Source: Thermoleophilia bacterium UBA6103
GTDB lineage: Bacteria > Actinomycetota > Thermoleophilia > UBA2241
DNA: 63,433 bases
Assembly: GCA_002423545.1 (NCBI GenBank)
Contig: DIWP01000048.1
Span: 1-63,433 of the forward strand
Direction: 5' to 3'
Both the position numbers and the translations under genes were made by a program. The notes beneath the pieces were generated by a model. It was not told the origin of the DNA and did no database searches. It saw only the letters and a list, made by a program, of their open reading frames with translations. This document shows, piece by piece, positions 17,289 to 25,407 of the stretch; position 1 is the stretch's first letter; each line of letters opens with the position of its first letter.

Positions 17289-17842
17289 TTGGTCGCCGCC
17301 CCGGGTCGCGGCGCCGTCGGTGCGGCGCTCTCCCTGAGCTCTGCACCCGCCCGACGCCACAGACGTACGAGTACCACCAGCGCGATCACCATCGCCGGAA
17401 GCACGAACACCAGGATCCGCACCAGTGGGAGTGAAAGGACGGCGATCACATAGCCGACATACGGGATGGCCAGCACGAAGCGCGGCAGCATCGGCGTGCG
17501 CGGAACGAAGACCCAGGGATCGCGCATCCCGACGTTGTCACCGCGTGTCTGCATCTCCAGCTCACCCGCGTCGTTACGCCGCACATCGACGATGCGGTGC
17601 GTCACCGGCGCCTCCATGCCCGGCGGCACGAAGGTCACGATGTCTCCCTCGACGAGGCTCTCGACGGCTACCGGCTGCGTGTAGATCAGCGCGCCGCGCG
17701 AGATCGTCCCGTCCATGGAGCCGCCGGTGATCACGTACGCCCTGTAGCCCAGCGAGCGCGGCACGATCAGCACCAGGACCGCCAGGCTGATGCCGGCGAT
17801 GGCGACGGCGACCAGCAGCGTGTTGAGGAACTGTCTCTTCAT
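17285..17842 (-). CDS. SipW-like type I signal peptidase
   Basis: Membrane signal peptidase of the SipW/archaeal-ER type, 185 aa. It has an N-terminal membrane helix (7-28), then the catalytic serine in ITGGSMDGTISRGALI (S42) and PVTHRIVDV, where the His replaces the bacterial Lys, as is usual for SipW enzymes. RGDNVGMRDPWVF follows, with a C-terminal membrane helix at about 135-162. SipW enzymes process TasA-family fibre subunits; here the gene lies between three such candidates, overlapping its neighbours on both sides (ATGA and GTGA). Confidence 0.9.
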   Translation of the reverse strand: MKRQFLNTLLVAVAIAGISLAVLVLIVPRSLGYRAYVITGGSMDGTISRGALIYTQPVAVESLVEGDIVTFVPPGMEAPVTHRIVDVRRNDAGELEMQTRGDNVGMRDPWVFVPRTPMLPRFVLAIPYVGYVIAVLSLPLVRILVFVLPAMVIALVVLVRLWRRAGAELRESAAPTAPRPGAATK

Positions 17843-18474
17843 GGCGAGACTCCCACGATCCGCACCGTCAGCTCGGCCGAGTGTCCCTGCAGCGCAGGAT
17901 CGGCGGACGCGAGCGGGAACGTAAGCGAGAAGCGCAGACGTCGCGTGTCGGCGGCGGCCAGATCACCCAGCGACACGGGACCGAGCCCGTCGAGCGGACC
18001 CTGGTACACGGTCAGACCGGTGTCGAGGTCCTCGACGTGCAGCTCGAGCAGGCCGGCGATGACAGAGTCGGCCGGCGTCAGGACAAGGCCACTGGACGAG
18101 AGGGAGAGTCGCGCCGGACCGCCCTCTTCGCATGTCACCGTCAGATCCCCGGTCCGCGTCTCCCCGGGTCGCAGGCCGTCGGCGTCGAGCACGTACGACC
18201 CCTCGCGATCGAGGCCGATGAGCAGTCGATCGGCGTCCAGGGCGTTGTCGGAGGAAGATCCGGAGTAGCTGAAGGCGGCGCTTGAGAAGCCGGCCAGACC
18301 GACCACCAGCAGGAGGAGCAGGGTCAGCGCCACCAGCGCCGTCACCACGGCCCGTGGCGCGCCCGTCCTCAGCCGGGACGCCCCGGCCGTTCGCGCCGAT
18401 ACCGGCGGACGGGGTGTCGGCGCGTCGCGACGGAGCGCTTCGTCGTCGTGTCCTCGGGTTCGTTCAGCCACCAT
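17839..18474 (-). CDS. TasA/CalY-like surface fibre protein (second copy)
   Basis: A 211-aa exported protein. A long basic N-terminus (about 45 residues) precedes the signal helix VVTALVALTLLLLLVVGLAGF. The predicted mature start is SSAAFSYSGSSSDN, the A-F-(S/F)-x pattern of SipW substrates. The body alternates beta segments such as ETRTGDLTVTCEEGGPARLSL. It overlaps sipW-like by 4 nt. Probably a minor or anchor subunit beside the main one upstream; that division of labour is inference. Confidence 0.78.
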   Translation of the reverse strand: MVAERTRGHDDEALRRDAPTPRPPVSARTAGASRLRTGAPRAVVTALVALTLLLLLVVGLAGFSSAAFSYSGSSSDNALDADRLLIGLDREGSYVLDADGLRPGETRTGDLTVTCEEGGPARLSLSSSGLVLTPADSVIAGLLELHVEDLDTGLTVYQGPLDGLGPVSLGDLAAADTRRLRFSLTFPLASADPALQGHSAELTVRIVGVSP

Positions 18475-18559
18475 CTGACGGGACCTCGCTTGCCGGTCGG
18501 GAGCCTCGATCGCCGGTCGGTCGCCGGCGCTCGACGCTCACCGGTCCACCTGGAAGGGG

Positions 18560-18595
18560 GCTTGCGGCGCCGTCCGGGTGGACGGCGCCGCAAGC
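18560..18595 (-). terminator. Strong hairpin between two TasA-like genes
   Basis: A perfect 16-bp stem (18560-18575 with 18580-18595) closed by a 4-nt loop, in the 186-bp gap between the first and second TasA-like genes. It has no T-run on either side. It could act as a leaky terminator or an RNA-stability element that makes the first gene's message more abundant than that of the genes below. Confidence 0.65.
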
Positions 18596-18660
18596 GGTCG
18601 GGGCGCAGCGGCGGCGGGAGGCCGGGGAGCACAGAGCCGCTGCCGGCCCTCAGGGGAACC

Positions 18661-19230
18661 TCAGGTCTGGACGGTGGTCCAGTCGAACTGCACCGTCAGC
18701 GACGAGCCTTGATAGGCGTTGTCGCCGGTGGTGTTGCTCGGCGGCTGACCGCCGTCGGGGAAGGTCACCGTGAACTGGTAGGTGCTGGACGCGCCGGCCG
18801 CCAGCGTGCCGAGCAGCGTGCTCGGCATGTCCTTGAGCAGACCGTCGTACTTCACCACGGGAGCGCCGGGGCCGGTGACGTCCTCGACCTTCAATTCAAG
18901 GACGTCGGAGAGAGCGCCGCCGTTGGCGCCGGGAGTGTCGACCAGGCCCGACTCGCCCAGGCTGAGGGCGCCGGCGATGCTGCCGGTGTTGGCGATCGTG
19001 GCGGTACCGGTGGCGGTGTCGCCGGGCTTCATGTTGCCGGCGGCAAGGATCGCGCCGGCCGGTCCACTGTGTGTGAGGATGCCGGCGGTGAACGTGTTGT
19101 TGGGGTTGGCGGTCTTGTAGCTGAACGCCGCGCCGGAGAATGCCGCCACGGCACCGGCCGCGACGAGCAGACCGACGGCGGCCAACGTGAGATAGCGGTG
19201 ACGGGTCAGCAGGACGCCGACTCTCTTCAT
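18661..19230 (-). CDS. TasA/CalY-like major fibre protein
   Basis: A 189-aa secreted protein with the clearest camelysin/TasA pattern in the cluster. A basic start and hydrophobic signal (YLTLAAVGLLVAAGAVAAF) lead to the mature start AAFSYKTANPNNTFTAGIL. A beta-rich body follows with GDTATGTATIANTGSIAGAL, a motif shared by the family. TasA makes biofilm-matrix fibres in Bacillus; CalY was described as a surface protease. It is first in the operon, has a strong AGGGAGGG ribosome site and is separated from downstream genes by a large hairpin, so it is probably the most abundant product. Confidence 0.85.
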   Translation of the reverse strand: MKRVGVLLTRHRYLTLAAVGLLVAAGAVAAFSGAAFSYKTANPNNTFTAGILTHSGPAGAILAAGNMKPGDTATGTATIANTGSIAGALSLGESGLVDTPGANGGALSDVLELKVEDVTGPGAPVVKYDGLLKDMPSTLLGTLAAGASSTYQFTVTFPDGGQPPSNTTGDNAYQGSSLTVQFDWTTVQT

Positions 19231-19272
19231 CGTACCCTCCCTAGTCCGGGCCGGGGCCACCACTCTCGTGAG

Positions 19273-19425
19273 CCTGTCGACGCCAGTACGACAGGGCCAT
19301 CGGTGGCCCATCTTCTGGATGTGCTCGACGGCGGTCCGTCGCGTCACCACCGGTACCGACGCTCGTGGTGACGTCCGGCGATCCGTCGCCGTCTCCGGCG
19401 AGCCAGCGGGAAGCCCCCGCCGGAG
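19273..19425 (-). ncRNA. Hairpin-rich 5' leader of the TasA-like operon
   Basis: The 464-bp gap 19231-19694 has no gene. Read on the minus strand it forms a series of perfect stems: CTCCGGCG/CGCCGGAG (19418-19425 with 19393-19400), GGCGA/TCGCC (19377-19390), a 9-bp CGTCACCAC/GTGGTGACG (19342-19373), GGGCCA/TGGCCC (19294-19309) and CCTGTCG/CGACAGG (19273-19295). The last two overlap by two bases and exclude each other. I could not match it to a riboswitch I know; c-di-GMP class I was considered and its core is absent. A regulatory leader is inferred. The outermost hairpin could instead belong to the end of the upstream gene. Confidence 0.45.
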
Positions 19426-19694
19426 TCGCACTACCTTTCGTCCAGACCGGGACCGGACTGCTTAGAACATCCATCTAGCACGCCACGATCGGTCTGCCGG
19501 AACCCGTCCAACGGGAGCGAAGAGCCGCGCGTCAGGGCCGCAAACGTACGGGGAGACGGCCGCGGACCGGTCGCGGACCCGAGAGGCGCGCGGCCGGCGG
19601 CGAACGTACCGAGCAGGCCACGGGAGACACGGTCAGCGGGAGACGGGACGGGGACGAGCGGGGTGACGAGAGTCGCCGGCCGCCGGGCGGACGG

Positions 19695-20783
19695 TCAGCG
19701 CAGGCGGGACCAGCGGCGGCCGGCATCGACGGTGCGCAGCACGAGTCCCCTGTGCGCGCGTGTGTCGCCGACGATCCAGCCACGACGACCGTCGACGAAA
19801 TCGATGGCGCCGGCGATCGCGCCGCGCGGCAGGCGGCGGACCTGCCAGCGCCGGCCGCCATCACGGGTGGCGAGCACGGCGGCGCCGGCGCCGCGCCCGA
19901 TGGCCCAGCCGCGCGATCGGGATCCGAAGGCGAGCCCGCGGAAGCTGGTGAACCGCCTCGACAGCACCGATCGCCAGCTGTGACCGCCGTCGACGCTGCC
20001 CGCCAGCAGGCCGTACGCGGCTCCCGCCGGCCCGGATCTGCCGGCACACCACAGGCGCGACGCATCGAGCGCCTCGACGGCGAACAGGACGGAGGACCTT
20101 CCGGGGTCGATCCCCAGGTCCTCCGGCCCGGCGGCCGCGGTCCAGGTCAGCCCACCGTCGTCTGTCGCCAGCACCACGGCGTTCTCGCCGGCCGCCCCGG
20201 GGCCGACCGCCGGTCCCGACCCGACCGCCCAGCCGTGCGACCGGTCGGCGAACACGACATCGTACAGACGAGCGCCCGGCCACGCTCCCACGCCGACCCA
20301 GGTCGACCCGGCGTCGGCGCTGCGCAGGATCTCTCCGACCGGAGCGCCGGCGGGACCCGACCACCCGACGACCACGGCGCAGTCGGGGCCGGTCGCCGCC
20401 ACAGCGCGGAGATCGACGGCGCGGTCCGCCGGACGGCGCAGCCAGGACGCGCCGGCGTCGCGGGTCATCAGGATGAGACCGCCGCTTCCCACCGCCCAGC
20501 CACGGCTGCGGTCGACGAAGTCGACGTCGCGGAGCCGCTCGGCGTGGAGCCCGGACGAGCGTTGACGGTGCCAGAGGCGACCGGCGTTGACCGTGCGCAG
20601 TACCACACCGCGCTCGCCGGCCACCCAGCCGGTCGTGGGACTGATGAAGTCACAGGCTGTGAGCGGCCGCTGCGCCGTGGGATAGGCGCGTGCCGCGTCC
20701 GGGGGGAGAGCACAGACCGAAGCGGTGAGCACGGCCGTCGCCAGCGCCGGCAGAAGGGTGATGATGCGGCTCGCGCGACGCAC
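19695..20783 (-). CDS. Secreted Ycf48/BNR-repeat beta-propeller protein
   Basis: A 362-aa exported protein with a signal peptide (about 1-33, ending near ARAYPTAQ). The body repeats a 40-45 residue unit with the BNR/Ycf48 pattern: GWxxGxxGxxLxTxDxGxxW, for example SRGWAVGSGGLILMTRDAGASW. About six to seven units would form one propeller. In phototrophs Ycf48 assists photosystem II assembly; in other bacteria such proteins are surface or carbohydrate-binding and the role is unknown. The start is GTG behind GGGGGAG. Confidence 0.8.
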   Translation of the reverse strand: MRRASRIITLLPALATAVLTASVCALPPDAARAYPTAQRPLTACDFISPTTGWVAGERGVVLRTVNAGRLWHRQRSSGLHAERLRDVDFVDRSRGWAVGSGGLILMTRDAGASWLRRPADRAVDLRAVAATGPDCAVVVGWSGPAGAPVGEILRSADAGSTWVGVGAWPGARLYDVVFADRSHGWAVGSGPAVGPGAAGENAVVLATDDGGLTWTAAAGPEDLGIDPGRSSVLFAVEALDASRLWCAGRSGPAGAAYGLLAGSVDGGHSWRSVLSRRFTSFRGLAFGSRSRGWAIGRGAGAAVLATRDGGRRWQVRRLPRGAIAGAIDFVDGRRGWIVGDTRAHRGLVLRTVDAGRRWSRLR

Positions 20784-20798
20784 GCCGGCGCTCCCCCG

Positions 20799-22112
20799 TC
20801 AGGCGACCGTGTCGTCGGGCGCCAGCCGGCGCCCTTTCCAGGTCGCCCGCCCGAGCACGGTCAACACGACGGAGCGCAGCCCGATCGCCAGGACGACGGC
20901 GATGGTCAGCGGGTAAAGGAGCGGCTGGTATGCGGGGTAGCCGGCCCGGCGACTCACGATCGTCCAGCTCACCAGCGCCAGGCCGATGCAGACCAGCGCC
21001 CAGACGACGGTCTCGACCGGCAGCGTCCAGCCGAAGACCAGACCGCCGAGGAGGACCACCGGCTCGAGGTAGCTGAAGGCCACGACCGTGAACACCGCCA
21101 GCGTCAGCGGTACGTTGCTGCCGAGCGCCGGGAAGATGCTCTTGGTGAGACCCTCCACGACGCCACGGCGGTCTCGATACATCCGGCATGACACCCTCGG
21201 GACGGCGTCGACGAACCGCCAGCGCAGACCTTCGCTCCTGACGCTCCGCGCCAGGGCCATGTCGTCGACCACCTCGTCCTTGATCGCCCCATGTCCACCG
21301 ACCGCCCTGTAGGCCGCCGCCCGGAACAGCATGAACTGCCCGATCCCGGCCGAGAGCAGCGGCGTGCGGATCCGCTGCGCCACACCGATGGGGAGGAGAG
21401 ACAGCATCGCCCAGCTGATGACCGGCACCACCACCCGCTCGGCGATGGAGCGCGTCTCCTGCCGCGGCAGACCGGTCACCAGGTCGGCGTCCTCGGCCAG
21501 CAGCTCGGCGACGGCGTCTCGCAGGCTGAGCGGGTGATGCCATGTGTCGGCGTCGGTGAACAGGTAGAGCTCACCGTCGGCCTCCTGTGAGAGCTGGTGG
21601 CAGGCCCAGACCTTGCCGACCCAGCCGACCGGCAGCGGACGCCCGCAGACCAGACGCACCGTGACCGAGGAGGACGCCAGCGCGGCGGCGACCGCAGCGG
21701 TGCCGTCGGTGGACTCGTCGTCCAGCACCAGCACCTCGAAGTCCGGGTAGTCCTGGGCCAGCAGAGACTCGATGCAGCGTCCTATGTTCTTCTCTTCATT
21801 GCCGGCCGGGACCAGCACCGACACCCGCGGCAGTCGCCGTCCGGCGATCGAGGCCGATGATCCTGGAGCGGCGTCGGCAGACGCCGGGCCCGCATCGGCC
21901 CCGGCCTCCAGGCTTCTGCCGCGAGCCATGCGGGATCGCGGACGGCCGAGCGTCGTCATGGCGCGCAGGTTCCAGACGGCGATGAGCATGACGGCGATGA
22001 GAAAGAGCAGCCCCAGCAGGCGGTGATTGTCCCACAGGAACTCGGCGACGAAGGTGATGACGCGATAGGTGGCCTCCATGAAGTCCCACCACGTGATGGC
22101 GCCGACGTGCAT
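20799..22112 (-). CDS. Membrane glycosyltransferase family 2
   Basis: A 437-aa enzyme. It has an N-terminal membrane helix (about 30-49), a GT-A catalytic domain with VSVLVPAGNEEKNIGRCIESLL, the DxD-like LFTDADTWH, and an ED-type acceptor motif in EVVDDMALARSV. Two or three C-terminal membrane helices follow (from about 320). Glycosyl transfer to a lipid acceptor at the inner face of the membrane is likely; related enzymes glycosylate carotenoids or hopanoids. It sits directly after plsY, which fits lipid work. Acceptor unknown. Confidence 0.82.
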   Translation of the reverse strand: MHVGAITWWDFMEATYRVITFVAEFLWDNHRLLGLLFLIAVMLIAVWNLRAMTTLGRPRSRMARGRSLEAGADAGPASADAAPGSSASIAGRRLPRVSVLVPAGNEEKNIGRCIESLLAQDYPDFEVLVLDDESTDGTAAVAAALASSSVTVRLVCGRPLPVGWVGKVWACHQLSQEADGELYLFTDADTWHHPLSLRDAVAELLAEDADLVTGLPRQETRSIAERVVVPVISWAMLSLLPIGVAQRIRTPLLSAGIGQFMLFRAAAYRAVGGHGAIKDEVVDDMALARSVRSEGLRWRFVDAVPRVSCRMYRDRRGVVEGLTKSIFPALGSNVPLTLAVFTVVAFSYLEPVVLLGGLVFGWTLPVETVVWALVCIGLALVSWTIVSRRAGYPAYQPLLYPLTIAVVLAIGLRSVVLTVLGRATWKGRRLAPDDTVA

Positions 22113-22115
22113 CGC

Positions 22116-22751
22116 TCAGGCGCCGCCGTTCCAGCCGGAGGAGTCGCGCGGATAGTCCCGATGCCCCGGATGGAACGATCGCAGGTGCAGGCGTTCCCGG
22201 AGATCGGAGCGGTGACGGACGGTGACCAGGCCCAGATCGAGCGTCGCCGTGACGACGAGCGGCAGTGCGGCGCCCACCACGATGAGGGCGATCAGCCAGC
22301 CGCTCATGGCGGACACGACGGTCCAGGCGTCCACGGTCTGCGCGATGAAGAACACGGCGAAGATGAGTGCCAGCAGAAGCGCGCCGAGCGGTCCCGTGAG
22401 GGCGATCCAGATGCCGAACGTGCAGGCCACGGCCTTGCCGCCCTTGAAGCGCAGGAACGGAGAGAAGTCATGACCGACGATGGGAGCCATGGCGATCGGC
22501 ACGATGCGCCAGTCGCCGCTGCCGATGTGGAGATGGGCGAGTCCGACGGGCACGGCCGCCTTGCCGACCTCGAGCGCCGCGACCGGCAGACCGAGCAGCC
22601 AGCCTCCGGCGCGCCAGGCATTGGTGGTGCCCGGGTTGCCGTCGCCGACCTGACGGACATCTCGCTTCAGCACGAGACGGACGGCCCACACGGAGAAGGG
22701 CAGGGAGCCGGCGACGAAGCAGGCCAGAGTGAACAGCAGCATCTCTTCCAC
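22116..22751 (-). CDS. plsY: Glycerol-3-phosphate acyltransferase PlsY
   Basis: Uses acyl-phosphate to acylate glycerol 3-phosphate, the first step in phospholipid synthesis. It is a multi-pass membrane protein of 211 aa. The three PlsY motifs are present: GSLPFSVW near residue 15, GDGNPGTTNAWR at about 37-48 and GHDFSPFLRFKGGKAVA at about 93-109. The start is GTG. It is followed 4 bp later by the glycosyltransferase gene. Confidence 0.94.
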   Translation of the reverse strand: MEEMLLFTLACFVAGSLPFSVWAVRLVLKRDVRQVGDGNPGTTNAWRAGGWLLGLPVAALEVGKAAVPVGLAHLHIGSGDWRIVPIAMAPIVGHDFSPFLRFKGGKAVACTFGIWIALTGPLGALLLALIFAVFFIAQTVDAWTVVSAMSGWLIALIVVGAALPLVVTATLDLGLVTVRHRSDLRERLHLRSFHPGHRDYPRDSSGWNGGA

Positions 22752-22891
22752 GTTCGCCTTCTACACGTCGACCGACAGGGCTCGACCCGGCGGGTCGGAC
22801 CGCGCACGTTGAACACAGGAGCGCACCCGGAAACGTCGGGCGCGTGCGGTCCACACTAGCAGACGCAGGACCCCGGCGTCCCGAGGAACGT

Positions 22892-23452
22892 TCACTCCAC
22901 CTTTCGACCGGTGCCCGGCCGGCCGCGGCGACGCCCGGCGCCCCGTAGCTGCAGCAGCCCGCCGAGCAGCGAGCAGACCGCCGCCAGCGACAGCAGGTAG
23001 AGGCCGGTACCGTACTCGACGCCGCCGCCGTCCCGCGTCCATCCGGAGGCCGGCGCGGCGACTTCGAGCAGGTCTTCGCGATCGACGTGCTCGACGACGC
23101 TGGCCGCCATGTCCATGACGCCCGGCTTGTCGACCAATGCCGCCGCGACGCCGGCCACAGCGACGACTCCAAGAAGCACTGCGATCCACGACGAGAGCCT
23201 GATCGCCGCGTCCGGCAGGCGGCCTGCAAGGCACACCATCGGGATCGGCGCAGCGGCGACGACACCCGACCAGATGAGCACGGCCCAGGAGAAGTGCCAG
23301 CCCGAGACGCTCAACACCACGGTCCCCTCGTCGAACCGCGCGACCAGGCTGTAGAAGGCCAGCACGATGCCCAGCGTGCCCGGCACGACCGCGGCGACGG
23401 CAAGCCAGCCGCCACCACCCGGACGGCGAGCGGTAGTCGCCTCAAATGTCAT
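22892..23452 (-). CDS. Membrane protein of unknown function
   Basis: A 186-aa protein with about four predicted membrane helices (near 17-36, 46-64, 87-108 and 150-168) and a short loop containing VEHVDREDLLEVAAPASGW before the last helix. I do not recognise a family. It has a strong GGGAGGAGGA ribosome site and is transcribed away from the TauE gene, with 116 bp between the two starts. Confidence 0.6.
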   Translation of the reverse strand: MTFEATTARRPGGGGWLAVAAVVPGTLGIVLAFYSLVARFDEGTVVLSVSGWHFSWAVLIWSGVVAAAPIPMVCLAGRLPDAAIRLSSWIAVLLGVVAVAGVAAALVDKPGVMDMAASVVEHVDREDLLEVAAPASGWTRDGGGVEYGTGLYLLSLAAVCSLLGGLLQLRGAGRRRGRPGTGRKVE

Positions 23453-23568
23453 CGTCCTCCTCCCGGGACCCGGGCGTTCCCGTCGCACAACGGTACAGCA
23501 TCGTGGCCGCAGACGGCGCGTGACGTCGCGGCTCCCACTCGGCTCATCCTCCACGTATAGTCGGCCTG

Positions 23569-24378
23569 ATGATCCTCACCATGATCCTGGTGTTCCTCAC
23601 CGCCATCGTGGCCGGCGCGTTCGGCGGCATGCTCGGCGTCGGCGGCGGCATGGTCCTCATCCCCATCGTCACACTGTTCCTCGGCGTGCCGATGAAGGTC
23701 GCCATCGGGGCCAGCATCGTCAGCGTCATCGCGACGTCGTCCGCGGCCCAGATCGTCTACGTGCGCCGCGGCCTCACCAACACCCGTCTCGGCATGGTGC
23801 TCGAATTGGCGACCTCGCTCGGCGCCATCCTCGGGGGCCTGACCGCCGTACTCCTGGAGGCACGCGTTCTGCAGGGCCTCTTCGGGGCCCTGCTGCTCTG
23901 GACCGCCTGGGGCATGCACCGTGGCCGGCACACCGACGGTGCCCACGAGGCCGGCGGGCTGCTGCCGCAGTCCTACCTCGATGAGAGCACCGGCCACACG
24001 GTCGCGTACGGCGTCCGCCGGATGCCGCTCGGGATGGGTCTGAGCTTCATCGCCGGCAACGTCTCCGGCCTGCTCGGCGTAGGCGGTGGCTCGGTGAAGG
24101 TCCCCGTCATGAACCTGCTCATGAACGTGCCGCTCAAGGCCGCCATCGCCACGAGCAACTTCGCCATCGGCGTCACCGCCGCGACCAGTGCCGCCATTTA
24201 CTACGGCAAGGGGTTCATGGACCCGCGCGTGGCCGCCCCCACGGCGCTTGGGATCCTCATCGGAGCTCAGATCGGACCGCGTGTCGGCGCGCGCCTGCAG
24301 TCGCACGTGCTGCGGATCGTCTTCACGCTCCTGCTGCTCGCCTTCGCCGTCCAGATGTTCGTGAGCGCGGCCAGATGA
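23569..24378 (+). CDS. TauE/SafE-family sulfite/anion exporter
   Basis: A 269-aa multi-pass membrane protein of the TauE/SafE (DUF81) family. It has the two family repeats, each with a glycine motif: FGGMLGVGGGMVLIPIV (about 18-34) and NVSGLLGVGGGSVKVPV (about 164-180). The family exports sulfite, sulfoacetate or related anions; the substrate here is not known. It overlaps the DUF1634 gene by 4 nt, a common pairing. There is no ribosome site before ATG 23569, but a -10 box TATAGT (23556-23561) ends 7 nt before it, so the mRNA may be leaderless. Confidence 0.88.
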   Translation: MILTMILVFLTAIVAGAFGGMLGVGGGMVLIPIVTLFLGVPMKVAIGASIVSVIATSSAAQIVYVRRGLTNTRLGMVLELATSLGAILGGLTAVLLEARVLQGLFGALLLWTAWGMHRGRHTDGAHEAGGLLPQSYLDESTGHTVAYGVRRMPLGMGLSFIAGNVSGLLGVGGGSVKVPVMNLLMNVPLKAAIATSNFAIGVTAATSAAIYYGKGFMDPRVAAPTALGILIGAQIGPRVGARLQSHVLRIVFTLLLLAFAVQMFVSAAR

Positions 24379-24785
24379 GCGCCTTCGACGACCGCGCCGA
24401 CCCGGAAGGCCACGCCGAGACAGTGTCCCGGCTGCCGGCGACGTCGGTCGTCGACGAACGTATCGAGAGGCTCGTCCGCCGTGTGCTGACCGCCGGCCTC
24501 GGCCTGAGCGCCGCGCTCCTGTGCGCCGGCTTCATCATCTGGGCCGTGCGCGGCGGCGCCATGCCGGCCACGGTCCCGGGGCCGCTGAGCGCAGCTCGCA
24601 GCCTCGTCGCACTCGAGCCGATCGGCCTCTTCTCCTACGGGCTGCTGGTACTGATACTCACGCCGTTCGTGCGTGTAGCCGGCTCGATCGTGATCTTCCT
24701 GCGCGAGCACGACTGGCGTTTCGCCGCCGTGACCGGCCTCGTCCTGGCGAGCATGGGAGCCGGCCTGCTGGTCGGCTCGCTGTGA
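24375..24785 (+). CDS. DUF1634 membrane protein
   Basis: A 136-aa protein with three membrane helices (about 40-60, 78-98 and 115-134) and the DUF1634 pattern ERLVRRVLTAGLGLSAALL and FLREHDWRFAAVTG. DUF1634 proteins are commonly encoded next to TauE/SafE exporters and are thought to assist them; no activity is known. It starts within the stop of the TauE gene (ATGA). Confidence 0.82.
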   Translation: MSAFDDRADPEGHAETVSRLPATSVVDERIERLVRRVLTAGLGLSAALLCAGFIIWAVRGGAMPATVPGPLSAARSLVALEPIGLFSYGLLVLILTPFVRVAGSIVIFLREHDWRFAAVTGLVLASMGAGLLVGSL

Positions 24786-24975
24786 CCACGCCGGCAGACG
24801 GACTCCGCGGCGCGACCGGAGCGACGCGCATGCCGGACACAGCGAAGGACGATCCTCGGCGGCCCCGAAGGGGCGAGACACGACGGCACTCCTGGGCCCG
24901 GCAGAGGTCATCGTCCAGGAAGAGGTCCTCGGCCGGGAAGATGTCATCGGCCGGGAAGAGGCCCTCGAGCGGCGG

Positions 24976-25302
24976 TCAGGCGTCCTCGATCCTGGCGATC
25001 GTGATGCAGGCGTCCTTCGGGAAGGCCAGCTCGGCCGCCACTTCGATCGTCTTGATGATGCCGCTCGCGACCGGACACGCGGTGTGCTGCAGGTGTTGCT
25101 CGGCCAGTTCGAAGGTACGTGGACGGCCACCCCGGTAGCTGATCTCGCCGAAAGCGTCGACCTCGGTGAGCTCGGCGGCCAGCTTCTGGACATTGGGGCA
25201 CTCGCTCTCGATGCCGATGGTGCACTTGTAGTCCACGCACTCCACATCGACCGTCGTCGTGAACCCGCAGATACCCGCTGTGATCTCCGAACGCGCTTGC
25301 AT
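24976..25302 (-). CDS. Small cysteine-containing protein
   Basis: A 108-aa soluble protein of unrecognised function. It carries GICGFTTTVDVECVDYKCTIGIESECPNV-like Cys spacing in the first 36 residues and two more cysteines later (HTACPVASGI, DACITIARI), six in all. That suggests metal or thiol chemistry. Upstream is a promoter whose -10 box TATAAT overlaps a TATACC-N6-GGTATA palindrome, so expression is probably repressor controlled. ATG 25302 has a GAGGTGGGAG site. Confidence 0.6.
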   Translation of the reverse strand: MQARSEITAGICGFTTTVDVECVDYKCTIGIESECPNVQKLAAELTEVDAFGEISYRGGRPRTFELAEQHLQHTACPVASGIIKTIEVAAELAFPKDACITIARIEDA

Positions 25303-25356
25303 CGCTCCACTCCCACCTCAGTCCGACTTCACGCCCTGCTTCGGCGCACGTCCCGC

Positions 25357-25376
25357 ATTATACCCCTGAAGGTATA
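25357..25376 (-). promoter_or_regulatory. Promoter with overlapping palindromic operator
   Basis: Reading leftwards, a perfect -10 TATAAT (25362-25357) is overlapped by TATACC-CCTGAA-GGTATA (25359-25376). The palindrome would fill the -10/-35 spacer; the -35 region (near GCTTGA) is weak. Its ATACC/GGTAT core resembles operators of CsoR/CstR-type copper or persulfide repressors, but that is resemblance only. No such repressor gene is in the window. Confidence 0.6.
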
Positions 25377-25407
25377 GCTCAAGCTTCCTTTGCACACCTG
25401 ACGGGCT

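Noticed and set aside
19273..19425. c-di-GMP class I riboswitch before the TasA-like genes
   Set aside because: The conserved core of that class (GACGCAAAGCC region) is absent on either strand.
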